Shown: positions 16,238 to 26,532 of the stretch, piece after piece
Layout: the number at the start of each line of letters is the position of its first letter
Numbering within the stretch: position 1 is the first letter of the stretch
NCBI RefSeq assembly: GCF_000725495.1
Contig: NZ_JNZD01000024.1
Span: 62,001-126,000 of the forward strand
Direction: 5' to 3'
Source of the DNA: Streptomyces aureus
GTDB lineage: Bacteria; Actinomycetota; Actinomycetes; Streptomycetales; Streptomycetaceae
Length of the DNA: 64,000 nucleotides
Notes under the pieces: generated by a model
The model's database searches: none
Seen by the model: only the letters and a program-made list of their open reading frames with translations
What the model was told of the DNA's origin: nothing
Made by a program: the position numbers and the translations under genes

Positions 16238-17857
16238 ATGACTAGTCAGACCACCATCGACAAGACGGGCCCGGAGGACAAGACTCCGGTCTCCCCGTCG
16301 GACGGGGCTCCGTCCACGGGCCTGCGCGGCCATCCGTGGTTCACCCTCATCACCGTGGCCGTCGGGGTCATGATGGTGGCCCTCGACGGCACCATCGTGG
16401 CCATCGCGAACCCGGCCATCAAGGACGACCTCGGCGCGACCTTCGCCGACGTCCAGTGGATCACCAACGCCTACTTCCTCGCCCTCGCGGTCTCCCTCAT
16501 CACCGCGGGCAAGCTCGGCGACCGCTTCGGCCACCGCCAGACCTTCCTGATCGGCGTGACCGGTTTCGCCGCCGCCTCCGGCGCGATCGGCCTGTCGCAC
16601 AGCATCGCCTTCGTGGTCACCTTCCGCGTCTTCCAGGGCCTCTTCGGCGCGCTGCTCATGCCCGCCGCGCTCGGCCTGCTGCGGGCGACCTTCCCGGCCG
16701 AGAAGCTGAACATGGCGATCGGCATCTGGGGCATGGTCATCGGCGCCTCCACCGCGGGCGGCCCGATCCTCGGCGGTCTGCTCGTCCAGCACGTCAGCTG
16801 GCAGTCGGTGTTCTTCATCAACGTGCCCGTCGGCCTGATCGCCCTCGCGCTCGGCGTGCTGATCCTGCTGGACCACCGCGCCGAGAACGCCCCGCGCTCC
16901 TTCGACCTCGTCGGCATCGTCCTGCTGTCCGGGGCGATGTTCTGTCTGGTGTGGGCCCTCATCAAGGCCCCGACCTGGGGCTGGGGCGACACCAAGACCT
17001 GGCTCTTCATCGGTGTCTCGGTCGTGGGCTTCGTCGCGTTCTCCTTCTGGGAGACGCGCGTGAAGGAACCGCTGATCCCGCTCGGCCTCTTCCGCTCCGT
17101 CCCGCTGTCGGCCGGTGTGGTGCTGATGGTGCTCATGGCCATCGCCTTCATGGGCGGCCTGTTCTTCGTGACGTTCTACCTCCAGAACGTGCACGGCATG
17201 AGCCCGGTCGACGCGGGTCTGCACCTGCTCCCGCTCACCGGCATGATGATCGTCGGCTCCCCGCTCGCGGGCCTGGCCATCACCAAGCTCGGCCCGCGCA
17301 TCCCGCTCGCCGGCGGCATGGCGGCCACCGCGATCGCCATGTACGGCATGTCGACGCTGGAGGCCGACACCTCCAGCGGTCTGATGTCCATCTGGTTCGC
17401 CCTGCTCGGCCTCGGCCTCGCGCCGGTCATGGTCGGCGCCACCGAGGTCATCGTCGGCAACGCCCCGATGGAGCTCTCCGGTGTCGCGGGCGGTCTCCAG
17501 CAGGCCGCCATGCAGATCGGCGGCAGCCTCGGCACCGCCGTCCTCGGTGCCGTGATGGCCTCCAAGGTCGACAGCGACCTCCCGGGCAACTGGACCGCGG
17601 CCAAGCTGCCGCCGCTCACCCCGGCCCAGCTCGACCAGGCCTCCGAGGCGGTCCGGGGCGGCGTCGCACCGGTCACCAAGGACACCCCGGCCGCGATCGC
17701 CGCGCAGATCACCGACGTCGCCCACGAGACCTTCATCTCCGGCATGAGCCTCGCCTGTCTCGTCGCGGCGGGCGTGGCCGTCGTGGCCGTCTTCGTCGCA
17801 CTGCTGACCAAGCGCGGCGAGAACGCCGAGGCGGGCGCGGGCGTCGGCCACATCTGA
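16238..17857 (+). CDS. MFS multidrug exporter, DHA2 family (14 TM)
   Basis: A 539-aa inner-membrane proton-drug antiporter of the EmrB/QacA type. Motif A reads GKLGDRFGHRQTF after TM2, motif C-like glycines occur in TM5 (GASTAGGPILGG), and the length and hydrophobicity fit 14 membrane helices. ATG start without a Shine-Dalgarno; the promoter placement suggests leaderless translation. Probably controlled by the divergent TetR protein. Exported compound unknown; such pumps often give resistance to antibiotics or dyes. Confidence 0.93.
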   Translation: MTSQTTIDKTGPEDKTPVSPSDGAPSTGLRGHPWFTLITVAVGVMMVALDGTIVAIANPAIKDDLGATFADVQWITNAYFLALAVSLITAGKLGDRFGHRQTFLIGVTGFAAASGAIGLSHSIAFVVTFRVFQGLFGALLMPAALGLLRATFPAEKLNMAIGIWGMVIGASTAGGPILGGLLVQHVSWQSVFFINVPVGLIALALGVLILLDHRAENAPRSFDLVGIVLLSGAMFCLVWALIKAPTWGWGDTKTWLFIGVSVVGFVAFSFWETRVKEPLIPLGLFRSVPLSAGVVLMVLMAIAFMGGLFFVTFYLQNVHGMSPVDAGLHLLPLTGMMIVGSPLAGLAITKLGPRIPLAGGMAATAIAMYGMSTLEADTSSGLMSIWFALLGLGLAPVMVGATEVIVGNAPMELSGVAGGLQQAAMQIGGSLGTAVLGAVMASKVDSDLPGNWTAAKLPPLTPAQLDQASEAVRGGVAPVTKDTPAAIAAQITDVAHETFISGMSLACLVAAGVAVVAVFVALLTKRGENAEAGAGVGHI

Positions 17858-17901
17858 CGGACCCCGTACGCCGGACGCCGACCCGTCCTGCCTGCGGACG
17901 A

Positions 17902-17944
17902 GCCCGCCGGAAGATCCCTCTCAGGGGCCCTCCGGCGGGCTTTT
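17902..17944 (+). terminator. Intrinsic terminator after the MFS gene
   Basis: Perfect 10-bp arms (17902-17911 and 17931-17940) followed by TTTT, 44 bp after the stop codon. One of the few hairpins here with a U tract. Confidence 0.8.
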
Positions 17945-18078
17945 CCGTGCCACCGGCCCCCCGACTCGGCCCCCGCCCGGCCCCGGCCGTGGGACGGGCA
18001 GGCCTGTCGGCGTGGAACGGGGGTACCCGGTCTTCGACCCGAACCGACCGACAGGTCACGGGAGTTCAGGAGTTGATG

Positions 18079-18378
18079 ATGGCGGGCTTCGGAAACGGAT
18101 CGCGCGGATACCCCCGGTCACGTGGCCGTACGGGATCACGGACCGGGCCGGACAGCGCGACCCTGGGGATCATCGGCACCGTGTGCGCGGTGGCCGGATT
18201 CTTCACCCTGGGGATCCTCCTCGGGCCGGCCGCGATGGTCTGCGGCTGGCTCGCGATGGGCCGCCGCTGGACCGGCTCGGGGCCGGTGCCGGCGCTGATC
18301 GCCCTCGTTCTGGGAGCGATCGACACGCTCCTGGCGGTCATCTGGCTGGCCGGGGGAGCGGGCGGCGGCCCGCTCTGA
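18079..18378 (+). CDS. Small DUF4190-like membrane protein
   Basis: About 99 aa. A polar Gly/Arg/Ser-rich N-terminus is followed by two membrane helices (LGIIGTVCAVAGFFTLGILL and PVPALIALVLGAIDTLLAVI) separated by a short basic loop GRRW, the DUF4190 arrangement. AGGAG at 18068-18072 is spaced six bases from the ATG at 18079; an ATG one codon earlier is too close. Function unknown. Confidence 0.75.
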   Translation: MAGFGNGSRGYPRSRGRTGSRTGPDSATLGIIGTVCAVAGFFTLGILLGPAAMVCGWLAMGRRWTGSGPVPALIALVLGAIDTLLAVIWLAGGAGGGPL

Positions 18379-18578
18379 CACCGGCGCGGCCGACACCGGA
18401 TGAGGGCCCGCACGCCGTCCCGCGGCGCGCGGGCCCACCGGTGCGCGGGGCCGTTCCCCCGTTCCTCGGCTCACCGGTGTTCGGCCCGACCGCCTCCCGG
18501 CCGACGGATCACGTCCCCGGCCCACGGAGCCCTCGCCGCCGCGCCCCGGCCCACGCAGCCTTCGTCGCCGCCCCCGGG

Positions 18579-19358
18579 CTACGTCGGGAAGTGCTCCTCC
18601 GCCCCCGGTGACAGCGGGTGCGGCAGGATCCCCTGGGTGCCCTTCATGGCGGCCACCTCCGCGCGCAGCGCCCGCACCTCCGCCGTGAGCGCCTCGATCG
18701 CCGCGGTCTGCCGCCGTTCCTCCACGTCGTCCTTCTCGAACCGGGAGATGAACCAGGCGGCGATGTTCGCGGTGACCACACCGAGGAGCGCGATCCCGGA
18801 CAGCATCAGGCCGACCGCCAGCACCCGGCCCATCCCCGTCGTCGGGGCGTGATCCCCGTACCCCACGGTCGTCATCGTCGTGAACGACCACCACACCGCG
18901 TCACCCAGCGTCTTGATGTTCCCGTTCGGCGAGTCCCGTTCCACCGACAGCACGGCCAGCGAGCCGAACATCAGCAGACCGACGACCGCCCCGCCGACGT
19001 AGGTCGTCAGCCGGATCTGCGAGGCCATCCGGGCGCGCCGCCCCACCAGCATCAGCGTGGAGACGAGCCGCAGCAGCCGCAGCGGCTGGAGGATCGGCAG
19101 GATCACGGCGCACAGGTCGAGCCAGTGACCGCGGACGAAGGACCGCCGCTCCGGGGCCAGGGCGAGCCGCACGAGATAGTCCGTCGCGAACGAGCCCCAC
19201 ACGACCCACTCCACCAGCGTGCAGGTCAGCGTCACCGGACGGCCGGCGTCGCTGTCCACGATCGGGACGGCGTACCCGAGGGCGAACGCCACCGCGAGGA
19301 CGAGCAGGGGCCGCTGGGTGCGCCGCTCCCAACGGGCCTGCGCGGATTCTTCGCTCAT
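18579..19358 (-). CDS. Potassium channel family protein (voltage-gated-like)
   Basis: 259 aa. Several N-terminal membrane helices, an Arg-containing S4-like segment (PLRLLRLVSTLMLVGRRAR), then the pore with the selectivity filter TTVGYGD and a final helix. The C-terminus is a coiled coil (TAAIEALTAEVRALRAEVA) likely to drive tetramer assembly. This is the KvAP/Kv-like bacterial channel layout. ATG start. No regulator nearby; a strong hairpin separates it from aceE upstream. Confidence 0.92.
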   Translation of the reverse strand: MSEESAQARWERRTQRPLLVLAVAFALGYAVPIVDSDAGRPVTLTCTLVEWVVWGSFATDYLVRLALAPERRSFVRGHWLDLCAVILPILQPLRLLRLVSTLMLVGRRARMASQIRLTTYVGGAVVGLLMFGSLAVLSVERDSPNGNIKTLGDAVWWSFTTMTTVGYGDHAPTTGMGRVLAVGLMLSGIALLGVVTANIAAWFISRFEKDDVEERRQTAAIEALTAEVRALRAEVAAMKGTQGILPHPLSPGAEEHFPT

Positions 19359-19380
19359 GCCCGCATCGTAGAAAGAAAAC

Positions 19381-19421
19381 GGGTGGGGGGCGGCGGGCCC
19401 ACGGCCCGCCGCCCCCCACCC
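19381..19421 (-). terminator. Strong terminator after aceE
   Basis: A perfect 19-bp GC stem (19381-19399 with 19403-19421) and a 3-nt loop, 13 bp past the aceE stop. Confidence 0.85.
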
Positions 19422-19433
19422 TCCTGCCCCTCG

Positions 19434-22181
19434 CTACGCGTCGCCGCCGGCCGGGCCCGGGTCGGCCGCCCGTACGTCGAGCAGCTGATACCGGTCGACC
19501 GCCTGCTTGAGCACCGAGCGGTCCACCTTGCCCTCACGGGCCAGTTCGGTCAGCACGGCCACCACGATCGACTGCGCGTCGATGTGGAAGAAACGCCGGG
19601 CCGCGCCGCGCGTGTCCGCGAAGCCGAAGCCGTCCGCCCCGAGGGACTGGTACGTGCCCGGCACCCACCGGCTGATCTGGTCGGGGACCGAGCGCATCCA
19701 GTCCGAGACGGCCACGAACGGCCCCTGCGCCGAGGACAGCTTCTGCGTCACGTACGGGACGCGCTGCTCCTCCTCGGGGTGCAGCAGGTTGTGCCGCTCC
19801 ACCTCGACGGCCTCGCGCCGCAGTTCGTTCCAGGAGGTCGCGGACCAGACGTCGGCCCGGACGTTCCACTCCTCGGCGAGGATCTTCTGCGCCTCCAGGG
19901 CCCAGGTGACCCCGATGCCGGACGCCATGATCTGCGCGGGGATCGTGCCCGCGCTGCCCTCGCTGAAGCGGTAGAGGCCCTTCAGGATGCCCTCGGCGTC
20001 CACGTTCTCCGGCTCGGCCGGGTGCTGGAGCGGCTCGTTGTAGACGGTGAGGTAGTAGAAGACGTCCTCGCCGTGCGGGTGCTCCTCGGACGAGCCGTAC
20101 ATCCGGCGCAGACCGTCCTGGACGATGTGCGCGATCTCGAAGCCGAACGCCGGGTCGTAGGCGACGCAGCCCGGGTTCGTGGAGGCCAGCAGCTGGGAGT
20201 GGCCGTCAGCGTGCTGGAGACCCTCACCGGTCAGCGTCGTCCGGCCGGCGGTCGCGCCCAGGACGAAACCGCGCGCCAGCTGGTCGGCCATCTGCCAGAA
20301 CTGGTCACCCGTACGCTGGAAACCGAACATGGAGTAGAAGACGTACACCGGGATCAGCGGCTCGCCATGGGTGGCGTACGCCGAGCCCGCGGCGATCAGC
20401 GAGGCCGTGCAGCCCGCCTCGGAGATGCCGTCGTGCAGCATCTGGCCGGTCGGCGACTCCTTGTACGCGAGCAGCAGTTCACGGTCCACCGACTCGTACT
20501 GCTGGCCAAGCGGGTTGTAGATCTTCGCGCTCGGGAAGAACGAGTCCATTCCGAACGTGCGGTACTCGTCGGGCGCGATCAGCACGAACCGCTTGCCGAT
20601 CTCCTTGTCCCGCATGAGGTCCTTGAGCAGCCGGACGAACGCCATGGTCGTGGCGATCGACTGCTGGCCCGAACCCTTCTTCACGGTCGCGTACGTCTTG
20701 TCGTCGGGCAGAGCCAGCGGCTTCGACCGCACGAGACGCGTCGGCACGTACCCGCCGAGGCCCTTGCGGCGGTCGTGCATGTACTGGATCTCCTCCGAGT
20801 CCCGGCCCGGGTGGTAGTACGGCGGCGCGCCGTCCTCCAGCTCCTTGTCGGAGATCGGCAGGTGCAGCCGGTCGCGGAAGCCCTTGAGGTCGGCGACCGT
20901 CAGCTTCTTCATCTGGTGCGTGGCGTTGCGGCCCTCGAAGTTCGGGCCGAGCGTCCAGCCCTTGACCGTCTGCGCCAGGATCACCGTCGGCTGGCCCGCG
21001 TGGGCCTTGGCCGCCGAGAACGCCGCGAAGATCTTCTTGTGGTCGTGACCGCCGCGCCCCAGGTGCAGGATCTGGTCGTCGGTCATGTTCTCGACCATCG
21101 CGCGCAGCCGGTGGTCGTCCCCGAAGAAGTGCTCGCGGATGTACGCGCCCGTCTCCGTGGCGTACGTCTGGAACTGGCCGTCCGGCGTGGTGTTCAGCCG
21201 GTTGACGAGCACCCCGTCGCGGTCCTGCGCGAGCAGCGGGTCCCAGGTGCGGTCCCAGACCAGCTTGATCACGTTCCAGCCGGCGCCCCGGAACTGTGAC
21301 TCCAGCTCCTGGATGATCTTGCCGTTGCCGCGGACCGGGCCGTCGAGGCGCTGGAGGTTGCAGTTCACCACGAAGGTCAGGTTGTCCAGGCCCTCGCGCG
21401 CGGCGATCGACAGCTGGCCGAGCGACTCCGGCTCGTCCATCTCGCCGTCGCCGAGGAACGCCCAGACGTGCGACTTGGAGGTGTCCGCGATGCCGCGCGC
21501 CTCCATGTAGCGGTTCATCCGCGCCTGGAAGATCGCGCCGAGCGGGCCGAGGCCCATCGACACCGTCGGGAACTCCCAGAAGTCCGGCATCAGCCGCGGG
21601 TGCGGGTACGAGGACAGTCCGTGGGGCGCCTTCGACTTCTCCTGGCGGAACGCGTCGAGCTGCTGCTCGGAGAGCCGGTCCAGGAGGAACGCGCGGGCGT
21701 AGATGCCCGGCGAGGCGTGCCCCTGGAAGAAGATCTGGTCGCCGCCGTCGCCCTCGTCCTTGCCCCGGAAGAAGTGGTTGAAGCCGACGTCGTAGAGGGA
21801 GGCCGAGGAGGCGAAGGTCGCGATGTGGCCGCCCACGCCGATACCCGGGCGCTGCGCCCGGGAGACCATCACGGCGGCGTTCCAGCGGGTGGCGTTGAGG
21901 ACCCTGCGCTCGATGTCCTCGTTGCCGGGGAAGAACGGCTCGTCCTTGGTGGCGATCGTGTTGACGTAGTCCGTGCTGCGCATCTCGGGCACGGCCACGC
22001 GCTTCTCACGGGCTCGCTCGATCAGCCGCAGCATCAGATAGCGGGCCCGCTCGCGGCCGCGCTCGTCGACGGCCGCGTCGAGGGAGTCGAGCCACTCCTG
22101 AGTCTCCTCAGGGTCGAAGTCCGGGACCTGGCTGGGAAGGCCGCCAATGATGATCGGGTTGCGATCGGATCCGGAAGCCAC
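19434..22181 (-). CDS. aceE: Pyruvate dehydrogenase E1 component, homodimeric type
   Basis: A 915-aa thiamine-diphosphate enzyme decarboxylating pyruvate and acetylating the E2 lipoyl domain. The ThDP motif is visible as [12 protein letters not shown] ending NLTFVVNCN; the transketolase-like middle and C-terminal domains follow (GLQHADGHS, then [13 protein letters not shown]). Length matches E. coli and mycobacterial AceE. GTG start preceded by AAGGAA. Monocistronic, with a strong terminator. The DUF3052 and peroxiredoxin genes beside it are conserved neighbours in actinobacteria. Confidence 0.97.
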   Translation of the reverse strand: MASGSDRNPIIIGGLPSQVPDFDPEETQEWLDSLDAAVDERGRERARYLMLRLIERAREKRVAVPEMRSTDYVNTIATKDEPFFPGNEDIERRVLNATRWNAAVMVSRAQRPGIGVGGHIATFASSASLYDVGFNHFFRGKDEGDGGDQIFFQGHASPGIYARAFLLDRLSEQQLDAFRQEKSKAPHGLSSYPHPRLMPDFWEFPTVSMGLGPLGAIFQARMNRYMEARGIADTSKSHVWAFLGDGEMDEPESLGQLSIAAREGLDNLTFVVNCNLQRLDGPVRGNGKIIQELESQFRGAGWNVIKLVWDRTWDPLLAQDRDGVLVNRLNTTPDGQFQTYATETGAYIREHFFGDDHRLRAMVENMTDDQILHLGRGGHDHKKIFAAFSAAKAHAGQPTVILAQTVKGWTLGPNFEGRNATHQMKKLTVADLKGFRDRLHLPISDKELEDGAPPYYHPGRDSEEIQYMHDRRKGLGGYVPTRLVRSKPLALPDDKTYATVKKGSGQQSIATTMAFVRLLKDLMRDKEIGKRFVLIAPDEYRTFGMDSFFPSAKIYNPLGQQYESVDRELLLAYKESPTGQMLHDGISEAGCTASLIAAGSAYATHGEPLIPVYVFYSMFGFQRTGDQFWQMADQLARGFVLGATAGRTTLTGEGLQHADGHSQLLASTNPGCVAYDPAFGFEIAHIVQDGLRRMYGSSEEHPHGEDVFYYLTVYNEPLQHPAEPENVDAEGILKGLYRFSEGSAGTIPAQIMASGIGVTWALEAQKILAEEWNVRADVWSATSWNELRREAVEVERHNLLHPEEEQRVPYVTQKLSSAQGPFVAVSDWMRSVPDQISRWVPGTYQSLGADGFGFADTRGAARRFFHIDAQSIVVAVLTELAREGKVDRSVLKQAVDRYQLLDVRAADPGPAGGDA

Positions 22182-22646
22182 GCTGTTCCTTCGCTGTCAG
22201 AGGGCTGTCTTCGGTGGGTTTCCCTGCGTCTGCACCGATCCCCATCGTGTACCCCGAGAACGCGTACGTCATCTCTACCAGGGGGTAACCGGGTCCCTCG
22301 TGCGGACCGTTGGGACGGTCCCGACCAAAACGTAACGATACGCTCAGGGCGTGACGCGTTCCGCAAAGTCGTTCGGCTTTCGCACGCCCCGAGGGTTCCG
22401 AAGGGAACAAATGGGGCAGAAGTGTGTGGTGCCCGTCACGTGGCGTCATGATGGCCCGCAGGGAGTTGCGTCGGCACTGCCAGGATCGTCACCGTTTCGG
22501 CGGTCTCGACGGCCGGGTACTTGCGCGATCCGCTCCGCCCGTGTGGACTACGGCCAACGCTTCGCGTACGCGCGTGGCTGAGATCCCCCGGCTCCGGACG
22601 AGCCAGGGGGACACCCCCATTCCGAAACATGATCAGGAGGCAAGCC
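22182..22646. other. Divergent control region between aceE and DUF3052 gene
   Basis: 465 bp with no credible gene. It must hold the aceE promoter and the promoter of the DUF3052 gene. A perfect 10-bp palindrome CGCGTACGCG lies at 22563-22572. The part nearest aceE (22200-22400) is markedly less GC-rich. No riboswitch or small RNA recognised. Confidence 0.4.
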
Positions 22647-23075
22647 GTGAGCGCGACCGCGGACCACGCGGAGGAGCGGACCAACCCGGCCGCCAGGCTG
22701 GGGTTCGAGCCCGGACAGGTGGTCCAGGAGATCGGCTTCGACGACGACGTTGACCACGAGCTCCGTGAAGGCATCGAATCGCTGATCGGCCAGGATCTGG
22801 TCGACGAGGACTACGACGACGTCGCAGACGTGGTGCTGTTGTGGTTCCGGGACGAGGACGGCGATCTCACGGACGCACTGGTGGACGTCATCGGTTTCCT
22901 TGAGGACGGCGGCAACATCTGGCTGCTGACCCCGAAGACCGGCAGGGACGGTTACGTCGAGCCCAGCGACATCAGCGATGCCGCACAGACAGCCGGCCTC
23001 TCCCAGACGAAGAGCATCTCCGTCGGCAAGGAATGGTCGGGCACCCGCCTGGCCACCCCCAAGTCGAAGCGCTGA
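22647..23075 (+). CDS. DUF3052 family protein
   Basis: 142 aa, strongly acidic, soluble, with alternating strands and helices (ARLGFEPGQVVQEIGFDDD, then DVADVVLLWFRDEDGDL). This is the actinobacterial DUF3052 family, represented in M. tuberculosis by Rv2239c, likewise beside aceE. Function unknown. GTG start with a perfect AGGAGG six bases upstream. A strong hairpin ends the transcript. Confidence 0.88.
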   Translation: MSATADHAEERTNPAARLGFEPGQVVQEIGFDDDVDHELREGIESLIGQDLVDEDYDDVADVVLLWFRDEDGDLTDALVDVIGFLEDGGNIWLLTPKTGRDGYVEPSDISDAAQTAGLSQTKSISVGKEWSGTRLATPKSKR

Positions 23076-23099
23076 GCTGCAGCCCCGTCTGCCAGCAGA

Positions 23100-23149
23100 G
23101 CATGTGTGAGGCCCCCGCCGAGCCACCTCGCCGGGGGCCTCACGCATGC
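23100..23149 (+). terminator. Terminator after the DUF3052 gene
   Basis: Arms 23100-23117 and 23132-23149 pair almost perfectly (one T/G), 24 bp past the stop. Confidence 0.8.
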
Positions 23150-23326
23150 CCCGAAACACCCCGGAGCGGCCCCGGCCCGCCCCGGTCCGACGTCCGGTTC
23201 GTCCCGGCGGGAGGGGCCGGCGCGCGCAGCCGGGGGACCTCGCGGGGGTCGCGCCGCCGCCCCGGGGCGATCACTGCGTAGGCTGGTCGTCACCCGAACA
23301 GACCCGTGGAAGGGAAGCGAGTGACT

Positions 23327-23785
23327 ATGGCCATCGAGGTCGGCACCAAGGCACCGGACTTCGAGCTGAAGGACAACCACGGCGCGACCGTGCGGCTGTC
23401 CGACTTCCGTGGTGAGAAGAACGTGGTGCTGCTCTTCTACCCCTTCGCTTTCACCGGCGTGTGCACCGGCGAGCTGTGCTCCCTGCGCGACAACCTGCCG
23501 CAGTTCACGGACCGCGACACGCAGCTCCTCGCCGTGTCCAACGACTCCATCCACACCCTGCGCGTCTTCGCCGAGCAGGAGGGCCTGGAGTACCCGCTTC
23601 TCTCCGACTTCTGGCCGCACGGCAACATTTCGCGCGCCTACGGCGTCTTCGACGAGGACAAGGGCTGCGCCGTGCGCGGCACGTTCGTCATCGACAAGGA
23701 GGGTGTCGTCCGCTGGACCGTCGTCAACGCGCTGCCGGACGCGCGTGACCTGAACGAGTACGTGAAGGCGCTCGACACCCTGTGA
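23327..23785 (+). CDS. ahpE: Peroxiredoxin, AhpE-like
   Basis: 152 aa thioredoxin-fold peroxidase reducing hydroperoxides. The peroxidatic Cys is C46 in [12 protein letters not shown]; a second Cys (C51) lies five residues on, and the conserved Arg is in [10 protein letters not shown]. Sequence and position match mycobacterial AhpE (Rv2238c), which is also two genes from aceE. ATG at 23327 gives the conserved MAIEVG start; a GTG at 23321 is an alternative. Symbol is by homology and synteny; a BCP/thiol peroxidase name would also be used. Confidence 0.9.
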   Translation: MAIEVGTKAPDFELKDNHGATVRLSDFRGEKNVVLLFYPFAFTGVCTGELCSLRDNLPQFTDRDTQLLAVSNDSIHTLRVFAEQEGLEYPLLSDFWPHGNISRAYGVFDEDKGCAVRGTFVIDKEGVVRWTVVNALPDARDLNEYVKALDTL

Positions 23786-23899
23786 TTCATCGGTTCCAAG
23801 CCCTGCAAGGCACGGGAACCCGTCACTAGGATCGAACCGTTGATCCGATACCAACGCACCTACGGGGCTCCCCGCCCCTGAACACCATTGGGAGGACTC

Positions 23900-24475
23900 G
23901 TGGGAGTCAGCCTCAGCAAGGGCGGCAACGTATCGCTGTCGAAGGAGGCCCCGGGACTGACCGCGGTCATCGTCGGTCTGGGCTGGGACGCCAGGACCAC
24001 CACCGGCGTGGACTTCGACCTCGACGCCAGCGCCATCCTCACGAACGCGGACGGCAAGGTCAGCACCGACCAGAACTTCGTGTTCTTCAACAACCTGAAG
24101 AGCCCGGACGGCTCGGTCGAGCACACCGGCGACAACATCACCGGTGAGGGCGAGGGCGACGACGAGCAGATCAAGGTCAACCTCGCCGCCGTCCCCGCCG
24201 ACGTCGCCAAGATCGTGTTCCCGGTCTCGATCTACGACGCCGAGAACCGCCAGCAGTCGTTCGGCCAGGTCCGCAACGCGTACATCCGCGTGGTGAACCA
24301 GGCCGGCGAGGCGGAGATCGCGCGTTACGACCTCTCCGAGGACGCCTCGACGGAGACCGCCATGGTCTTCGGCGAGCTGTACCGCAACGGCGCCGAGTGG
24401 AAGTTCCGCGCCATCGGCCAGGGTTACGCCTCGGGCCTGCGCGGCATCGCGCAGGACTTCGGCGTCAACGTCTGA
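23900..24475 (+). CDS. TerD family calcium-binding stress protein, copy 1
   Basis: 191 aa. Starts [17 protein letters not shown], the TerD signature, with [12 protein letters not shown] and a conserved acidic [15 protein letters not shown] loop; aspartates of the two Ca2+ sites are retained. Most TerD proteins are cytosolic or membrane-associated. The S. coelicolor TerD-domain gene SCO2368 affects calcium homeostasis, and this gene lies in the equivalent region. GTG start with GGGAGGA upstream. Followed by a strong hairpin and a second paralogue. Role in tellurite resistance proper is not implied. Confidence 0.93.
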   Translation: MGVSLSKGGNVSLSKEAPGLTAVIVGLGWDARTTTGVDFDLDASAILTNADGKVSTDQNFVFFNNLKSPDGSVEHTGDNITGEGEGDDEQIKVNLAAVPADVAKIVFPVSIYDAENRQQSFGQVRNAYIRVVNQAGEAEIARYDLSEDASTETAMVFGELYRNGAEWKFRAIGQGYASGLRGIAQDFGVNV

Positions 24476-24494
24476 GTCACCGCCTTCGGGCAAC

Positions 24495-24535
24495 CCGGTC
24501 CGGTGCCGCACCGCCTCGGTGCGGCACCGGACCGG
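24495..24535 (+). terminator. Perfect hairpin between the two TerD genes
   Basis: A 19-bp perfect stem (24495-24513 with 24517-24535) and CCT loop, with no T tract. It would terminate or reduce read-through from the first TerD gene. Confidence 0.75.
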
Positions 24536-24576
24536 CCGTACCAAGTGAAGATCGAACCTCGGGGAGGACCAGCATC

Positions 24577-25152
24577 ATGGGCGTCACGCTCGCCAAGGGG
24601 GGCAATGTCTCCCTCTCGAAGGCCGCACCCAACCTCACAAACGTCATGATCGGGCTCGGCTGGGACGCGCGCTCCACCACCGGAGCCGACTTCGACCTCG
24701 ACGCCAGCGCCCTGCTGTGCAGCGGCGGCCGGGTGCTCGGGGACGAGTGGTTCATCTTCTACAACCAGCTGAAGAGCCCGGACGGCTCCGTCGAGCACAC
24801 CGGCGACAACCTCACCGGCGAGGGCGACGGCGACGACGAGACGATCCTGATCGACCTGTCCAAGGTCCCCGCCGTCGTCGACAAGATCGTCTTCCCGGTC
24901 TCGATCCATGACGCGGACAACCGCGGCCAGACGTTCGGCCAGGTCGGCAACGCCTACATCCGGGTCGTCAACCAGGCCGACGGCCAGGAACTCGCCCGCT
25001 ACGACCTCTCCGAGGACGCCTCGACCGAGACGGCGATGATCTTCGGCGAGGTCTACCGCTACAACGCCGAGTGGAAGTTCCGCGCGGTCGGCCAGGGGTA
25101 CGCGTCGGGACTGAGGGGTATCGCCCTGGACTTCGGGGTCAATGTTTCCTAG
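24577..25152 (+). CDS. TerD family calcium-binding stress protein, copy 2
   Basis: 191 aa, clearly paralogous to the gene upstream and of identical length: [17 protein letters not shown] start, [27 protein letters not shown] and near-identical C-terminal half. ATG start with GGGGAGGA upstream. The difference in one Ca-loop region (SGGRV versus NADGKV) may tune metal affinity. It precedes the DUF475 membrane-protein gene by 135 bp and may be read with it. Confidence 0.93.
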   Translation: MGVTLAKGGNVSLSKAAPNLTNVMIGLGWDARSTTGADFDLDASALLCSGGRVLGDEWFIFYNQLKSPDGSVEHTGDNLTGEGDGDDETILIDLSKVPAVVDKIVFPVSIHDADNRGQTFGQVGNAYIRVVNQADGQELARYDLSEDASTETAMIFGEVYRYNAEWKFRAVGQGYASGLRGIALDFGVNVS

Positions 25153-25287
25153 ACCCACCTGTATCAGCTGAAGGCGGCCCCTTAGACTTCGTGGTCAACA
25201 GTAGGTAAAGCCGAGTACGGCACGGGGTTGCGCACTCTCCGAGCCACCGCTTGGGGGTGCCCCCACCTCACGATGATTGGGTAGCCA

Positions 25288-26436
25288 GTGCTTCTGAAAA
25301 CCTTCGGCTGGTCGTTCGCGATCACCGCGCTCGGCCTGGCGGCGGCGGCCGCCTACGGCGGCTGGACCGCGTTCGGCATCGTCGCGATCCTCGCCGTCCT
25401 GGAGATCTCGCTGTCCTTCGACAACGCGGTCGTCAACGCCGGAATCCTGAAGAAGATGAATGCCTTCTGGCAGAAGATCTTCCTCACGATCGGTGTGCTG
25501 ATCGCCGTCTTCGGTATGCGCCTGGTCTTCCCCGTCGTGATCGTCGCCATCAGCGCCAAGATCGGCCCGATCGACGCGGTCGATCTCGCGCTGAACGACA
25601 AGGACAAGTACCAGCAGCTGGTCACGGACGCCCATCCGTCGATCGCCGCGTTCGGTGGCATGTTCCTGCTCATGATCTTCCTCGACTTCATCTTCGAGGA
25701 CCGGGACATCCAGTGGCTGCGCTGGATCGAGCGTCCGCTGGCCAAGCTCGGCAAGGTCGACATGCTGTCGGTCTGCATCGCCCTGATCGTCCTGCTGATC
25801 ACCTCCATGACCTTCGCGGTCCACGCCCACCAGCACGGCGGCGGCCACGTCGACAAGGCGCAGACGGTGCTGGTCTCCGGCATCGCCGGTCTGATCACGT
25901 ACATGATCGTCGGCGGACTCTCCGGCTACTTCGAGGACAGGCTCGAGGATGAGGAGGAGCGCGAGCACGAGGCCGAGGAGGAGGCCGAGCGCAGCGGCAA
26001 GCAGAAGCCGGCCATCGTCCTCGCCGGCCAGGCCGCGTTCTTCATGTTCCTGTACCTGGAAGTCCTGGACGCCTCCTTCTCCTTCGACGGCGTCATCGGC
26101 GCCTTCGCCATCACCAACGACATCGTCCTGATGGCGCTCGGCCTCGGCATCGGCGCCATGTACGTCCGGTCCCTGACCGTCTACCTGGTCCGCCAGGGCA
26201 CCCTCGACGACTACGTCTACCTGGAGCACGGCGCCCACTACGCCATCGGCGCCCTGGCCGTGATCCTCATGGTCACCATCCAGTACGAGATCAACGAGGT
26301 CATCACCGGCCTCGTCGGCGTCGTCCTGATCGCCCTGTCGTTCTGGTCCTCCGTACGCCGCAACAAGGCACTCGCCGACGCCGAGGGAAAAGCCCCGGCC
26401 TCGGACGAGAAGGCTGAGGTCTCGTCCGGGGTGTGA
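25288..26436 (+). CDS. DUF475/TerC-like integral membrane protein
   Basis: 382 aa with about nine membrane helices in two halves. Both halves carry the TerC-type metal motif: EISLSFDNAVVNA near residue 40 and EVLDASFSFDGVIGA near 258, with acidic residues inside the membrane. The halves are joined by a highly charged Glu-rich loop (EDEEEREHEAEEEAERSG). TerC-like proteins export or exchange metal ions such as Mn2+ and partner with TerD proteins. GTG start; only a weak ribosome site. Likely the membrane component of this Ter locus. Confidence 0.88.
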   Translation: MLLKTFGWSFAITALGLAAAAAYGGWTAFGIVAILAVLEISLSFDNAVVNAGILKKMNAFWQKIFLTIGVLIAVFGMRLVFPVVIVAISAKIGPIDAVDLALNDKDKYQQLVTDAHPSIAAFGGMFLLMIFLDFIFEDRDIQWLRWIERPLAKLGKVDMLSVCIALIVLLITSMTFAVHAHQHGGGHVDKAQTVLVSGIAGLITYMIVGGLSGYFEDRLEDEEEREHEAEEEAERSGKQKPAIVLAGQAAFFMFLYLEVLDASFSFDGVIGAFAITNDIVLMALGLGIGAMYVRSLTVYLVRQGTLDDYVYLEHGAHYAIGALAVILMVTIQYEINEVITGLVGVVLIALSFWSSVRRNKALADAEGKAPASDEKAEVSSGV

Positions 26437-26465
26437 CACCCCCCTGGCTGAGGAACGCTCTGAGC

Positions 26466-26503
26466 GGGGCGGCCGTCGAGGACGAGTCCTCGGCGGCCGC
26501 CCC
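26466..26503 (+). terminator. Terminator after the DUF475/TerC-like gene
   Basis: Long GC stem with near-perfect arms (26466-26482 and 26487-26503), about 30 bp past the stop. Confidence 0.7.
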
Positions 26504-26532
26504 GTCGCATACCGACCGACGTGGGGGGCCGA

